The notes under the pieces are model-generated. The model was not told the origin of the DNA and did no database searches. It saw only the letters and a program-made list of their open reading frames with translations. From NCBI RefSeq assembly GCF_947387525.1, contig NZ_CANDNW010000005.1:35052-99051 (forward strand): a stretch of 64,000 nucleotides of DNA, given 5' to 3'. Each line of letters starts with the position of its first letter. The stretch's first letter is position 1. Positions 12,757-20,829 of the stretch are shown here, piece by piece. The stretch is from Limosilactobacillus viscerum. Its GTDB lineage: Bacteria > Bacillota > Bacilli > Lactobacillales > Lactobacillaceae. The position numbers were made by a program, and so were the translations under genes.

Positions 12757-13309
12757 AGAAGTAATTGTTGTTGAAGGAAAAGATGATACTAAGCAGATCA
12801 AGAAGGCAGTTGATGCTGATACTTATGAGACTAATGGTTCAGCATTAAATGAGGGCGACCTTGCCCGTTTAAGAAAGCTGCAGGCTAGCCGGGGACTGAT
12901 CGTTTTCACCGACCCCGACTTTAATGGGGAACGGTTGCGGAAGATGATCTCGGCAGCGGTCCCAGGAATAAAACATGCCTTTATCCGTCGCGATCAAGGG
13001 GTACCAACCGAAGCTCATGGCAGCTTGGGAGTCGAACATGCTGATCCGGCGACGATTAAGGCCGCACTAGATCACCTTTACACCCAGGCACCCGAAGAAC
13101 AGGTCATCTTTTCGCACCAAGATTTGCAACAGGCGGGTTTAACTGGTAATGCTCAGGCCCGGCACCGTCGCGAACGCTTGGGACAACTGCTTGGAATTGG
13201 TTACGGTAATGGTAAGCAACTCGTCCACCGCTTAAATATGTTCCGGATTACTCCCGAACAGTTTGCAAAAGCAGTTCAACAGATCGACCAGGAGGAAGAA
13301 AATGAGTAA
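12743..13309 (+). CDS. rnmV: Ribonuclease M5
   Basis: Matures the 5S rRNA precursor in low-GC Gram-positives. It is 188 residues. The Toprim domain is at the N-terminus, with the catalytic Glu in VVEGKDD (residue 11) and the acidic pair [12 protein letters not shown] at about 54-65. The C-terminal part ([26 protein letters not shown]) is the RNase M5-specific helical region. It overlaps tatD by 14 bp at the start and rsmA by 8 bp at the end, an arrangement common across Firmicutes. Confidence 0.94.
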   Translation: MTKIKEVIVVEGKDDTKQIKKAVDADTYETNGSALNEGDLARLRKLQASRGLIVFTDPDFNGERLRKMISAAVPGIKHAFIRRDQGVPTEAHGSLGVEHADPATIKAALDHLYTQAPEEQVIFSHQDLQQAGLTGNAQARHRRERLGQLLGIGYGNGKQLVHRLNMFRITPEQFAKAVQQIDQEEENE

Positions 13310-14195
13310 CACGCCAGAAATTGGTAGTCGGACCCGGACGAGGGCCATCATGGAAAAGTATGGTATCCATACAAAAAAGAGCTTTGGTCAGAACTTTCTG
13401 ACTGATTTAAATGTTCTCAAAAACATTGTTGATGCGGCGAAAATTACGAAGGAAGATAACGTAATTGAAATCGGCCCAGGGATTGGTGCATTAACTGAAC
13501 AGTTGGCCCAATCGGCTGGGGAGGTCCTTGCTCTTGAAATTGACCAGGACCTGATTCCGGTTTTGGAGGAAGTACTTGAGCCATACGGCAATGTAACGGT
13601 ACTTAACCAGGATGTCCTTCAAGCCAACCTGCCGGAATTAATCAAGGAACATTTTACTGACCCAAATAAGCCGGTAAAGGTAGTTGCCAATTTGCCTTAC
13701 TACATTACAAGCCCAATTCTGATGAACCTGCTGGCCTCGCCAGTTAAATGGGCGGCTATTTGTGTCATGATGCAAAAGGAAGTGGCGCAACGGTTAACTG
13801 CCAAGCCCGGCACTAAGCAATATGGTGCGTTAACTCTCGCAATTGAGTACCAGATGTCAGCTGAGATTGCTTTTAATGTATCGCGGCGGGTCTTTGTACC
13901 TTCGCCCAATGTTGATTCAGCAATTGTAGTATTGAAACCACGGCAGTCACCACTAGCCGTTCAGCCATTTGATAAGAAAAAATTATTTGGCTTTATTCGT
14001 GGTTGCTTTGCTCACCGGCGTAAAAGCTTATGGAATAATCTGCAGTCAACAATTGGCAAACAGGCTGAAACAAAGGAGAAAATGCAGGGAATTCTTGATC
14101 AATTAGGGATTTCAGCACAAATACGGCCAGAACGGCTAACCCTTGAACAATTTATTAAGCTGGCCAATGCACTTCACGCGGATCAACTGCTATAA
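13302..14195 (+). CDS. rsmA: 16S rRNA (adenine1518/1519-N6)-dimethyltransferase
   Basis: KsgA family enzyme that dimethylates two adenines in the 3' terminal hairpin of 16S rRNA during 30S maturation. The SAM-binding motif [15 protein letters not shown] and the catalytic [10 protein letters not shown] are intact, as is the N-terminal SFGQNFLTD. The frame is open from 13263, but the ATG at 13302 (MSNTPEI) has GGAGGAAGAAA directly in front and gives the usual family length (297 residues). It overlaps rnmV by 8 bp. Loss of this enzyme classically gives kasugamycin resistance. Confidence 0.95.
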   Translation: MSNTPEIGSRTRTRAIMEKYGIHTKKSFGQNFLTDLNVLKNIVDAAKITKEDNVIEIGPGIGALTEQLAQSAGEVLALEIDQDLIPVLEEVLEPYGNVTVLNQDVLQANLPELIKEHFTDPNKPVKVVANLPYYITSPILMNLLASPVKWAAICVMMQKEVAQRLTAKPGTKQYGALTLAIEYQMSAEIAFNVSRRVFVPSPNVDSAIVVLKPRQSPLAVQPFDKKKLFGFIRGCFAHRRKSLWNNLQSTIGKQAETKEKMQGILDQLGISAQIRPERLTLEQFIKLANALHADQLL

Positions 14196-14207
14196 ACGTT
14201 AATATTA

Positions 14208-14236
14208 TTGACTTCATTATAATAAAATGGTAATAT
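14208..14236 (+). promoter_or_regulatory. veg promoter
   Basis: TTGACT, 17-bp spacer, TAATAT, about 55 bp before the veg start. veg genes typically have strong promoters. Confidence 0.55.
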
Positions 14237-14291
14237 TAATTGTTTCATGCTGAAAAATGGTACTGTTGGAGTGCAGTGAGGTGAAGTTTAA

Positions 14292-14534
14292 GTGCCAGAA
14301 TCAATTGTTGAAATTAAGAAAGAATTAGATGACCGGATTGGTCAACCCGTCCTCATAAAGGCACAGGCTGGTCGAAAGCGGGTTGCTACCCATCATGGGA
14401 TTTTGAGCAAAACTTACCCAGCAATTTTTGTTATCCATTTGAATGACGGTAATGGTTCATTAGACCGGATTTCATATAGTTATACTGATTTATTAACACA
14501 TAATATTTCCCTAGCCTTTGAACCAGAAGCATAG
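14292..14534 (+). CDS. veg: Veg protein
   Basis: 80-residue Veg family protein. In Bacillus subtilis Veg stimulates biofilm matrix genes; its molecular function in lactobacilli is unknown. Family features are the start PESIVEIKKELDDRIGQPVLIKAQAGRKR, a small beta-rich body, and ISYSYTDLLT near the C-terminus. The start is GTG at 14292, with GAGGTGAAG 5-8 bases upstream. Its position between rsmA and ispE is conserved in Firmicutes. It has its own promoter and terminator, so it is probably monocistronic. Confidence 0.93.
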   Translation: MPESIVEIKKELDDRIGQPVLIKAQAGRKRVATHHGILSKTYPAIFVIHLNDGNGSLDRISYSYTDLLTHNISLAFEPEA

Positions 14535-14542
14535 GGGCACGT

Positions 14543-14590
14543 AAAGCGGGCTTGCAACTCAGTGATTGAGCTGCAAAGCCCGCTTTTATT
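14543..14590 (+). terminator. Terminator of veg
   Basis: AAAGCGGGCTTGCA pairs with TGCAAAGCCCGCTTT, with one bulged base, and is followed by TATTATTTTTT. Confidence 0.85.
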
Positions 14591-14593
14591 ATT

Positions 14594-14645
14594 TTTTGCC
14601 ATGCTAATCTTTCGTCCCTCTAGGTGGCCCTTCGCACTTGTTGTT
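14594..14645. repeat. 52-bp direct repeat, copy 1
   Basis: Begins TTTTGCCATGCTAATC and ends CACTTGTTGTT. It differs from copy 2 at only two positions. The two copies begin exactly 120 bp apart in the veg-ispE gap. Confidence 0.85.
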
Positions 14646-14713
14646 AATGTGCTACGGGCCGAGGAACTAGTGCTTAGCAGACAAAAAGAATTACCGCCAT
14701 GGGCGCTAACCCC

Positions 14714-14765
14714 TTTTGCCATGCTAATCTTTCGTCCCTCTTGGTGGCCCTTCACACTTGTTGTT
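14714..14765. repeat. 52-bp direct repeat, copy 2
   Basis: Same as copy 1 except T for A and A for G in the CTCTAGG...CTTCGCAC part. The 68 bp between the copies shows no similarity to the repeat and no gene. I found no third copy in the window. Confidence 0.85.
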
Positions 14766-14854
14766 TATAAACTTCTTAACATCATCAGTCTTGCTGTTTA
14801 TTAGTGCCGTTAGTATAATCGAGTTAAAAGCTTTTTCGGTAAGGAGGGATGGTA

Positions 14855-15706
14855 ATGCGCGTTACTGAGAAAGCGCCCGCGAAGTTAAACCTTAGCCTTG
14901 ATACACCAATGCGTTACTTTGATGGTTCGCCGCGCTGGGACATGGTGATGACTTCAGCGGATTTAGCCGATTACGTATCCGTGGAAACACACCAGCGGCC
15001 AGCAACCATTAAGGTTTATACCGATAGTGGCTTCTTGCCAAATGACCAGCGAAACTTAGCCTACCAGGCTGCCCACATTTTGCGAAGCCGTTTCCACTGC
15101 CGGGAAGGGGTAACTATCCGTATTAAGAAAAACATTCCAGTTGCTGCTGGCCTTGGTGGCGGCTCTTCCGATGCTGCGGCTGTTCTGCGGGCACTTAATA
15201 ATATTTGGGAACTTGGCCTGTCGAAAAGAGAACTGGCCCAGATTTCTTTAACAATTGATTCCGACGTCCCATACTGTATTTACAGCCAGCTAGCCCATGT
15301 CACCGGTCATGGGGAGAAAATCGAGCTGCTCCCTGCCCAGCCGCACTATTGGGCCGTGATTGCTAAGCAACAAATTAGCGTGTCCACGCCGCAAATCCTC
15401 CGGCAGATTAACTACGAAAAGTTAGAACACCTGGACAATGATCGTTTAATTGAGTGTTTACAGGCCGGCGATTGGCAGAATGCGGTTCAGTACATGGGAA
15501 ATGTTTTAGAACCGTTAACGATGAGCTACCATCCTGAAATTAAGCAATTAAAGGACAAAATGGTCAGTCTGGGGGCTGATGTTGCGCAAATGAGTGGGAC
15601 GGGGCCAACCGTTTTTGCAATTTGCCATACCGAGTCGCGGGCTAAAAGAATTCAAAATAGTATTTCTGGCTTTTGCCGGGATGTTCACGTCGTAACGTTG
15701 CTTTAG
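14855..15706 (+). CDS. ispE: 4-diphosphocytidyl-2-C-methyl-D-erythritol kinase
   Basis: GHMP-family kinase of the MEP isoprenoid pathway that phosphorylates CDP-ME. The ATP-binding glycine loop PVAAGLGGGSSDAAAVLRAL is clear, as are the N-terminal KAPAKLNLSLD and the C-terminal MSGTGPTVFAI. An ATG lies at 14849, but it abuts the SD AAGGAGGG; the ATG at 14855 has correct spacing (8 bases) and is preferred, giving 283 residues. ispE is conserved between veg and purR in many Firmicutes. Many lactobacilli make isoprenoids by mevalonate and keep ispE without the rest of the pathway, so its true role here is uncertain. Confidence 0.93.
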   Translation: MRVTEKAPAKLNLSLDTPMRYFDGSPRWDMVMTSADLADYVSVETHQRPATIKVYTDSGFLPNDQRNLAYQAAHILRSRFHCREGVTIRIKKNIPVAAGLGGGSSDAAAVLRALNNIWELGLSKRELAQISLTIDSDVPYCIYSQLAHVTGHGEKIELLPAQPHYWAVIAKQQISVSTPQILRQINYEKLEHLDNDRLIECLQAGDWQNAVQYMGNVLEPLTMSYHPEIKQLKDKMVSLGADVAQMSGTGPTVFAICHTESRAKRIQNSISGFCRDVHVVTLL

Positions 15707-15737
15707 AGTAGACTTTGGCAATTCCTTTGTAATATTC

Positions 15738-15781
15738 AAAAAGATACTGAAAAGAAACTTTGCTTTTCCAGTATCTTTTTT
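15738..15781. terminator. Bidirectional terminator between ispE and bioY
   Basis: AAAAAGATACTGAAAAG pairs with CTTTTCCAGTATCTTTTT around a short loop, with T-tracts on both strands. It serves ispE (plus) and bioY (minus). Confidence 0.88.
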
Positions 15782-15835
15782 AAGTTGGCGACGTTGCATT
15801 CTACAACTGCCTAGTCAGCTGTACAGATGTCTTAA

Positions 15836-16357
15836 CTAATTCAAACTAACCACTGCTTCTAATCGTTGTGCAATGGTCATTACTAGGTAAATTTTAATTA
15901 GTCCCGGGATAATGAACGGAACGAATCCGGCTAATAATGCTGGCCCGAAGCCTAAATGGTTAAAGTACATGAGCCACAGAGTACCGAGAAGTAATTGAAC
16001 GGCCGCTCCGATTAGGTTAGCAATGATAACATTTAGTCGGGAAAATTGGCAGTAACTCAGCATGCCACTGGTCAGTAAGCCATACGCAATAAAGCCGAGT
16101 AGGTAGCCGCCAACAGCACTGTAGATGATTCCAATACCACCCGTATAGTTCGCAAATATCGGGAGTCCGATGATTCCAAGGATGAGGTAGCTAATGATAA
16201 CGAGGAGGGTATCAGTAACTGGTAGCAAAGTTGCAATTAACCCTACTGCAAAAGTTTGCAAGGTTAATGGTACCCCTGGTAATGGGATGGATAGTTGTGA
16301 ACAGATAATTAAAAGTGCAAGCATTACCGCACCACGTGTAATTCGTTTAGTATTCAA
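15836..16357 (-). CDS. bioY: Biotin transporter BioY (ECF S component)
   Basis: Membrane S component that captures biotin and works with the shared energy-coupling module EcfAA'T, which is not in this window. It is 173 residues and almost wholly hydrophobic, with about six membrane segments. The BioY signature regions are visible: SIPLPGVPLTLQTFAVGL near the N-terminus, then FANYTGGIGIIYSAVGGYLLGF. The start is TTG at 16357 with GAGG upstream. No biotin synthesis gene is nearby, suggesting that the organism scavenges biotin (inference). It sits in the accessory insertion between ispE and purR. Confidence 0.93.
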   Translation of the reverse strand: MNTKRITRGAVMLALLIICSQLSIPLPGVPLTLQTFAVGLIATLLPVTDTLLVIISYLILGIIGLPIFANYTGGIGIIYSAVGGYLLGFIAYGLLTSGMLSYCQFSRLNVIIANLIGAAVQLLLGTLWLMYFNHLGFGPALLAGFVPFIIPGLIKIYLVMTIAQRLEAVVSLN

Positions 16358-16389
16358 TTTTCAGCCTCACAATTTCTTTTGATGGACAA

Positions 16390-16418
16390 AGTATAACAGA
16401 TTGCTGGTAAATAGTTAA
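16390..16418 (-). promoter_or_regulatory. bioY promoter
   Basis: Minus-strand TTAACT, 17-bp spacer, TATACT, about 35 bp before the TTG start. I looked for a BirA-type operator here and did not find a convincing one. Confidence 0.65.
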
Positions 16419-16442
16419 TGGGGTTAATTATATTCGAAAAGA

Positions 16443-16487
16443 AAAGGGAAGCCAACCCAAAATCTAATTTTAGACTGGCTTCCCTTT
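16443..16487 (-). terminator. Terminator of the surface protein gene
   Basis: AAAGGGAAGCCA pairs perfectly with TGGCTTCCCTTT; on the minus strand it is followed by TCTTTTC. It lies 16 bp after the stop of the surface protein gene. Confidence 0.85.
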
Positions 16488-16502
16488 AATATTAGCTGAA
16501 TT

Positions 16503-19037
16503 CTATGGGAAAAGGTGGGTAGGTGCAAAGTAATAGTCAACACTATTACCATTACCAGCGGGATCATTTGTCCAACGGCTAATGATCTGTGAAACCGCAC
16601 CAGGGTTAAAGAGTGTGTTCAGCAGAGGATAGTCCATGTTCTGCAAATGGATGTTGAATCCTGATTGCCCAGCATTGGCAACTCCCGGGTAAGCTCGCTG
16701 TACGTCTGGACGGGAAGTATTATCCGTAATTAACTTCCGGGCCACTTCCTGACCAGTAGTCTTATTTAAAATAATGATGTAGTGGTACTTCATATTTCGT
16801 GCCTGGTTAGAAGCGTGCCATCCTGAAACAAAGACTGAGGCGTCACCGTGGCTAAAGTCATCAAGGTGGGCGTAGTTGCCGTTATCGGTACTTACTGGTG
16901 AGGAAGGGGTACTTGCTTGTGGAGCAATATTAGCTGGTAAGTTAAACCAGTGGTCCACAAAGTTGTGGTTACTATCACTAGTGAATGAATAGCGGCTAAT
17001 TAGTGAGTAGCGGTGGCCGGATTGAAGGTTAACATTCTGGAAGGTACCATTGAACCCTGATTGCCCGGCAGTCCGAATACCAGCAAAAGCACGGGCAACA
17101 TCCGGCCGACTACTATTGTAGACCGTAATTCTCTGTACTTCGCTATTGGTAGTGTTATCAAAAAGGATTAGGGTATGGTGTTGGTCAACCATTGAAGCGT
17201 TAGTTGCGTTCCATCCGGAAACGGTCAGACGGTTCCCGTTAATGCTTGCTGAGTCCAGGTTACCCTGGTTGTTGCCCATGTCGATTGGTGCAAACCAGTA
17301 GTCAGTAGCATTGCCATTACCGGCTGGGTCGTCAGTCCACCGGCTTACGATCTGCAAGTTACCATTAGCCATTGCAGGGTTAAGATTCAGGTTAACGTTG
17401 AATCCAGAACGAGCTGCGTTTAGAACATCGCCATATACATTGGCAACATCATTTCTACTCTGTCCGTTTCTTACTAATTGACGACCAACTTCACGACCAT
17501 TGCTTAAAACGATGATGTAGTGGTAGTTACGACCAAGCGCCAGGTTAGTAGCATGCCAGCCAATGATCTTTAACTGGTTATTGCTTACTTGAACACCATC
17601 AAGGTTAGCAAAGTTACCATGGTTGAAAGTAAATGGGTGCAGCCAAAGGTCACTGTTGCTCCCTTCACCGGAAGTGGCATTGTCAGAGTAGCGGGCGATA
17701 ACAGTGAACTGGTGTCCAATCATGTTCGTTGGCAAAGTAAAGTCAGCACTGAAACCGGAGTTATAGCTATTAATAACTTGTGGGAAGGCGGCAGCAACAT
17801 CTGGCCGGGCACCGGGATTAGTAACCTTTTGCCGTGCTACTTCCCGGTTAGTGGTGTTGTCATACAAGATTAGCCATTCACTTGGTTGGTTAATGCATAC
17901 GTTTGAGGCGTGCCACCCACTTACATGGAGAACTGCTTGCCCTTGATTATTTTGTCTGAGTGAGTAGCCATCCAAGTTGCCATAATTATTCATGTCACCA
18001 CGATTGTAATTCTTAATTGAGTAGTAAGATTCGCGGTAGCTAAGACTGGCATTAAGACCAGCGGGTGCAGTCATGTACAGGTATGAACCAACAGGGTAAC
18101 CCATTCCCGTCGTTAATTTGCGTCCGCCGAGGATTGGATCAACCTCTGCACCAATCTTGTTGCCAGAAAACATCCGGGTACCATTTAGTGGTTGTAATAC
18201 TTCAACCCAGGCAGGATCTCCTTTTGAGTCCTTAATAATGTAGTAGAAACAATTGCCTAAAATATACGGGTGGTCCTGATCATCAACGGTTGCGTAATCA
18301 TCTGGGAACCATTCAGGGCGAATCTCGATTCCAAACGCACCTGGTTGGGTAACGTCACCTGAAGCACTGAAACTAACCGTGTTAGTAAAGGTATTGCCTT
18401 GAGTAGTAACGTGCTTATTAATCGTCACATGGTTACTGCCACCTGCTGCGGGCATCGGCATTGTGTTGGTTTCTGTCAGCTGCAGGTCATTATTGGAAAT
18501 GGTTCCCTGTCCTAATGTATTTTCAACAATGTTTGCTGGGTTACCGTAAGAGGTCTTGGATATGAACCCAGTTCCAACCGAAATTCCAGTAACTGGTTTT
18601 TGATATGGATCTTGTGGCTCTAAGTAGTCTACGCCAGAGTCAACTCGGTTGATGTAGTAATACTGGGTGGTAGAACCCCTGTTAATCAAGATACCACGAC
18701 TACTGTTAACGGTCCGTGGGAAATGACTGCCTGAATCATAGGTATCACCCTTGGTTGAAACCTGGACGTTTGAATCAAGACTATCAGTTGCCAGTTGGTT
18801 GCCTTCATAACCATTAACACCTACCAGGTCAGAGTCATACAGGTTTAACCCCTGGCCGTAGTAAGCGGCCAACGAGGAGGTTGTGCTTACCTGTGCGGTT
18901 TGCGTGGTAATTGGACTAGGCTGGTTAGCAGTGGTTGTATCGGCACTAGCAGAAAGGCTGCCACCGAAAAGCAACAGTGCACCAGCAATCAAACCGACTA
19001 CCCAATTCTTTTTGGCTTTATATAATTTTTTCCTCAC
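16503..19037 (-). CDS. Secreted surface protein with four C-terminal SGWHAxN repeats
   Basis: 844 residues. A KxYKxGKxW-like signal peptide (KKLYKAKKNWVVGLIAGALLL) is probably cleaved near ASA-DT (residue 32). A Ser/Thr-rich stretch reaches about residue 56, followed by an N-terminal domain (about 57-345) that I do not recognise. Then come four tandem repeats of about 110 residues: 352-469, 474-585, 592-700 and 720-840. Each reads LD...VSGWHATN...(Y/W)-H-x-I-I-L-x-(D/N)...EV-x-R...RPDV-A...SGFN...ISRWTxDPAGNGN...DYWF-P. Similar repeats occur at the end of secreted lactobacillus enzymes and may anchor the protein to the wall or bind glycan (inference). There is no LPxTG, so sortase anchoring is not expected. 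The start is GTG after GGGAGGAATTATT. Confidence 0.85.
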   Translation of the reverse strand: MRKKLYKAKKNWVVGLIAGALLLFGGSLSASADTTTANQPSPITTQTAQVSTTSSLAAYYGQGLNLYDSDLVGVNGYEGNQLATDSLDSNVQVSTKGDTYDSGSHFPRTVNSSRGILINRGSTTQYYYINRVDSGVDYLEPQDPYQKPVTGISVGTGFISKTSYGNPANIVENTLGQGTISNNDLQLTETNTMPMPAAGGSNHVTINKHVTTQGNTFTNTVSFSASGDVTQPGAFGIEIRPEWFPDDYATVDDQDHPYILGNCFYYIIKDSKGDPAWVEVLQPLNGTRMFSGNKIGAEVDPILGGRKLTTGMGYPVGSYLYMTAPAGLNASLSYRESYYSIKNYNRGDMNNYGNLDGYSLRQNNQGQAVLHVSGWHASNVCINQPSEWLILYDNTTNREVARQKVTNPGARPDVAAAFPQVINSYNSGFSADFTLPTNMIGHQFTVIARYSDNATSGEGSNSDLWLHPFTFNHGNFANLDGVQVSNNQLKIIGWHATNLALGRNYHYIIVLSNGREVGRQLVRNGQSRNDVANVYGDVLNAARSGFNVNLNLNPAMANGNLQIVSRWTDDPAGNGNATDYWFAPIDMGNNQGNLDSASINGNRLTVSGWNATNASMVDQHHTLILFDNTTNSEVQRITVYNSSRPDVARAFAGIRTAGQSGFNGTFQNVNLQSGHRYSLISRYSFTSDSNHNFVDHWFNLPANIAPQASTPSSPVSTDNGNYAHLDDFSHGDASVFVSGWHASNQARNMKYHYIIILNKTTGQEVARKLITDNTSRPDVQRAYPGVANAGQSGFNIHLQNMDYPLLNTLFNPGAVSQIISRWTNDPAGNGNSVDYYFAPTHLFP

Positions 19038-19161
19038 AATAATTCCTCCCTAAAAGCATGAATTCGATTACATATTATCATTATCGCGGTTTTGAAAGGG
19101 TGAATTTCTGTTAACAAGCAAAAAATTCAGTGAACGTTATGAAAAAATATAGTAAGAATTC

Positions 19162-19190
19162 TTGCATTGGCCGCTTCCTTTCGGTAAGAT
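19162..19190 (+). promoter_or_regulatory. Promoter of the zinc transporter operon
   Basis: TTGCAT, 17-bp spacer, TAAGAT, 55 bp before the start of the substrate-binding gene. Confidence 0.65.
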
Positions 19191-19202
19191 AGTTTTTGTT
19201 GT

Positions 19203-19223
19203 AAATAGTAATGATTACGATTA
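19203..19223. promoter_or_regulatory. Zur-type operator
   Basis: AAATAGTAAT-G-ATTACGATTA is a 7-1-7-like inverted repeat very close to the Bacillus Zur box (AAATCGTAAT-N-ATTACGATTT). It lies just downstream of the -10 box, where a repressor would block transcription. It predicts derepression of the operon under zinc limitation. Confidence 0.7.
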
Positions 19224-19244
19224 AGCATAAGGAGACAATGAGAG

Positions 19245-20153
19245 ATGAGAAAATACTGGACGGGTGTGGGTGCACTGGTCGGCTTATTAGTGGTGATCCT
19301 ATTGCTATCATTGGTTCCTTTGCGTGACTTTGGGACACATGAAAAGCCAATCCGGGTAGTAACCAGCCTTAATTTTTATGGTGAGGTCGCTGGGCAGGTT
19401 GCGGGTAGGTATGGTCAGGTTACATCGATCATTAACAACGCCTCAGTTGATCCCCATGATTACCAGCCCAGCACCCAGCAAGCACGTGAAATAAGCAATG
19501 CCAACCTCGTGGTCCAAAATGGACTTGGCTATGACCACTGGCTAACCAAGCTAGCCCAGTCAAATGGTGGAAGTAAAATTACGGTGGTCGATGTTGCTAG
19601 TCAGGTTGCTGGAAAAAAGAGCGGTAGCAATGAACATATTTGGTACCAGCCCGCGACAATGAAAAAGTTAGCAACTAAGTTAGCGGTCCAGTATAGTAGA
19701 ATGGATCCCCAGCATGCTAAGTATTACCACCGTCAGGCTCAAAAGTACTTACAGTCGTTAAAACCGCTTGATAAGGAAATTGCAACTGTTAAACGGGGAG
19801 TGAAACCTGGACAACGGGTGGCCGTAAGTGAACCGGTTTTTGACTATGCCCTTGCAAACCTTGGCTACCAGGTTGACGACAACCATTTTGCTAAGTCAAT
19901 TGAGGATGGCAATGACCCTTCACCACAGGATGTTTCCCGCCTGCAATCGGCAATTAAGGAACACCGGATTGCGTTTTTCGTTGAAAATTCGCAATCGGAT
20001 GACCAGGTAATTAATAACCTAGTCAAGCTAGCCCACCAAAATGGGGTGCCAGTGTTAAAGGTGACAGAAACAAAGCCAAATGGCCTTACTTACGAACAAT
20101 GGATGATAAAGCAGTATCAGGCATTAGCCCGGATCCAGGAAAGGGAGGAATAA
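19245..20153 (+). CDS. znuA: Zinc ABC transporter substrate-binding protein
   Basis: Cluster A-I (ZnuA/TroA family) metal receptor, 302 residues. The metal-ligand candidates His71 (VDPHDYQPS) and His131 (SNEHIWYQP) are clear. The third site reads VSEPVFDYAL, with Glu where many ZnuA proteins have His. The His-rich loop typical of Gram-negative ZnuA is absent. The N-terminus has one hydrophobic segment (9-26) but no lipobox cysteine, unusual for a Gram-positive receptor, so it is probably held by an uncleaved membrane anchor. It is first in a three-gene operon with ATPase and permease. The Zur box points to zinc rather than manganese. Confidence 0.88.
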   Translation: MRKYWTGVGALVGLLVVILLLSLVPLRDFGTHEKPIRVVTSLNFYGEVAGQVAGRYGQVTSIINNASVDPHDYQPSTQQAREISNANLVVQNGLGYDHWLTKLAQSNGGSKITVVDVASQVAGKKSGSNEHIWYQPATMKKLATKLAVQYSRMDPQHAKYYHRQAQKYLQSLKPLDKEIATVKRGVKPGQRVAVSEPVFDYALANLGYQVDDNHFAKSIEDGNDPSPQDVSRLQSAIKEHRIAFFVENSQSDDQVINNLVKLAHQNGVPVLKVTETKPNGLTYEQWMIKQYQALARIQEREE

Positions 20154-20157
20154 GCTA

Positions 20158-20829
20158 GTGGCAGTATTATCCGTAGATGATTTAACGGTCGCTTATGGTG
20201 AACAAACCGTTTTTAGCAATCTCAGCTTTAGTATTAATGATGGCGATTTTTTGATTGTGGTCGGTGAAAATGGTGTGGGGAAAACCACGCTGGTACGAGC
20301 ATTGCTAGGCTTAATTAAGCCAAAGTCCGGCACAATTACCTTCCCCAAGGACACCCGAATTGGCTATGTCCCCCAGTTTCGTAACTTAGATGAAGAATAT
20401 CCATTGTCAATCCGTGATTTTGTGGCGTTAAATAGCCGCCGGTCACACCTGCCATGGCTAACTAAGAAGGAGCGTCATGACTTAAACCGGATGATTCGGA
20501 TTACTGATCTGACAAAAATCGCCGACCGCCCACTGGGACTTGCTTCTGGTGGGGAAAAGCAGCGGGCTTACCTTGCACAAGCACTTCTTCCCAACCCACG
20601 CCTACTAATTCTTGATGAATCGACGGCTAGTTTGGATAACGAAATGAAGTACAACCTGTTAGACCTGGTGACCCGTTTTCAACAAAATGGACTTAGTGTA
20701 ATGTTTATTACGCATGACTGGGACTTAGCCCGCCATTATGGGACCCGCTACCTCCATATGAAAGCCGATGGGTATGAAACCGGCTCAATTGATGAAATTG
20801 ATTACCTGCAACAGGAGGTGGATGGCTAG
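20158..20829 (+). CDS. znuC: Zinc ABC transporter ATP-binding protein
   Basis: ATPase that powers metal import, 223 residues. The Walker A motif is GENGVGKTT (about 38-46), the Q-loop YVPQFR, the signature ASGGEKQR and the Walker B LLILDESTAS; the switch His is in THDWDL. The start is GTG at 20158, four bases after the znuA stop and preceded by GGGAGG within the end of znuA. Its stop codon overlaps the start of the permease gene. Substrate assignment rests on the neighbours. Confidence 0.92.
   Translation: MAVLSVDDLTVAYGEQTVFSNLSFSINDGDFLIVVGENGVGKTTLVRALLGLIKPKSGTITFPKDTRIGYVPQFRNLDEEYPLSIRDFVALNSRRSHLPWLTKKERHDLNRMIRITDLTKIADRPLGLASGGEKQRAYLAQALLPNPRLLILDESTASLDNEMKYNLLDLVTRFQQNGLSVMFITHDWDLARHYGTRYLHMKADGYETGSIDEIDYLQQEVDG

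Noticed and set aside
14480-14755. Minus-strand 91-codon frame over the veg end and the 52-bp repeats
   Set aside because: No SD, antisense to veg and to its terminator; the internal peptide repeat simply mirrors the DNA repeat.
14594-14765. CRISPR array
   Set aside because: Only two repeat units, 52 bp long with a 68-bp spacer, and no cas genes.
16400-16440. BirA operator before bioY
   Set aside because: TTAACC-like words occur, but not with the spacing of the BirA palindrome.
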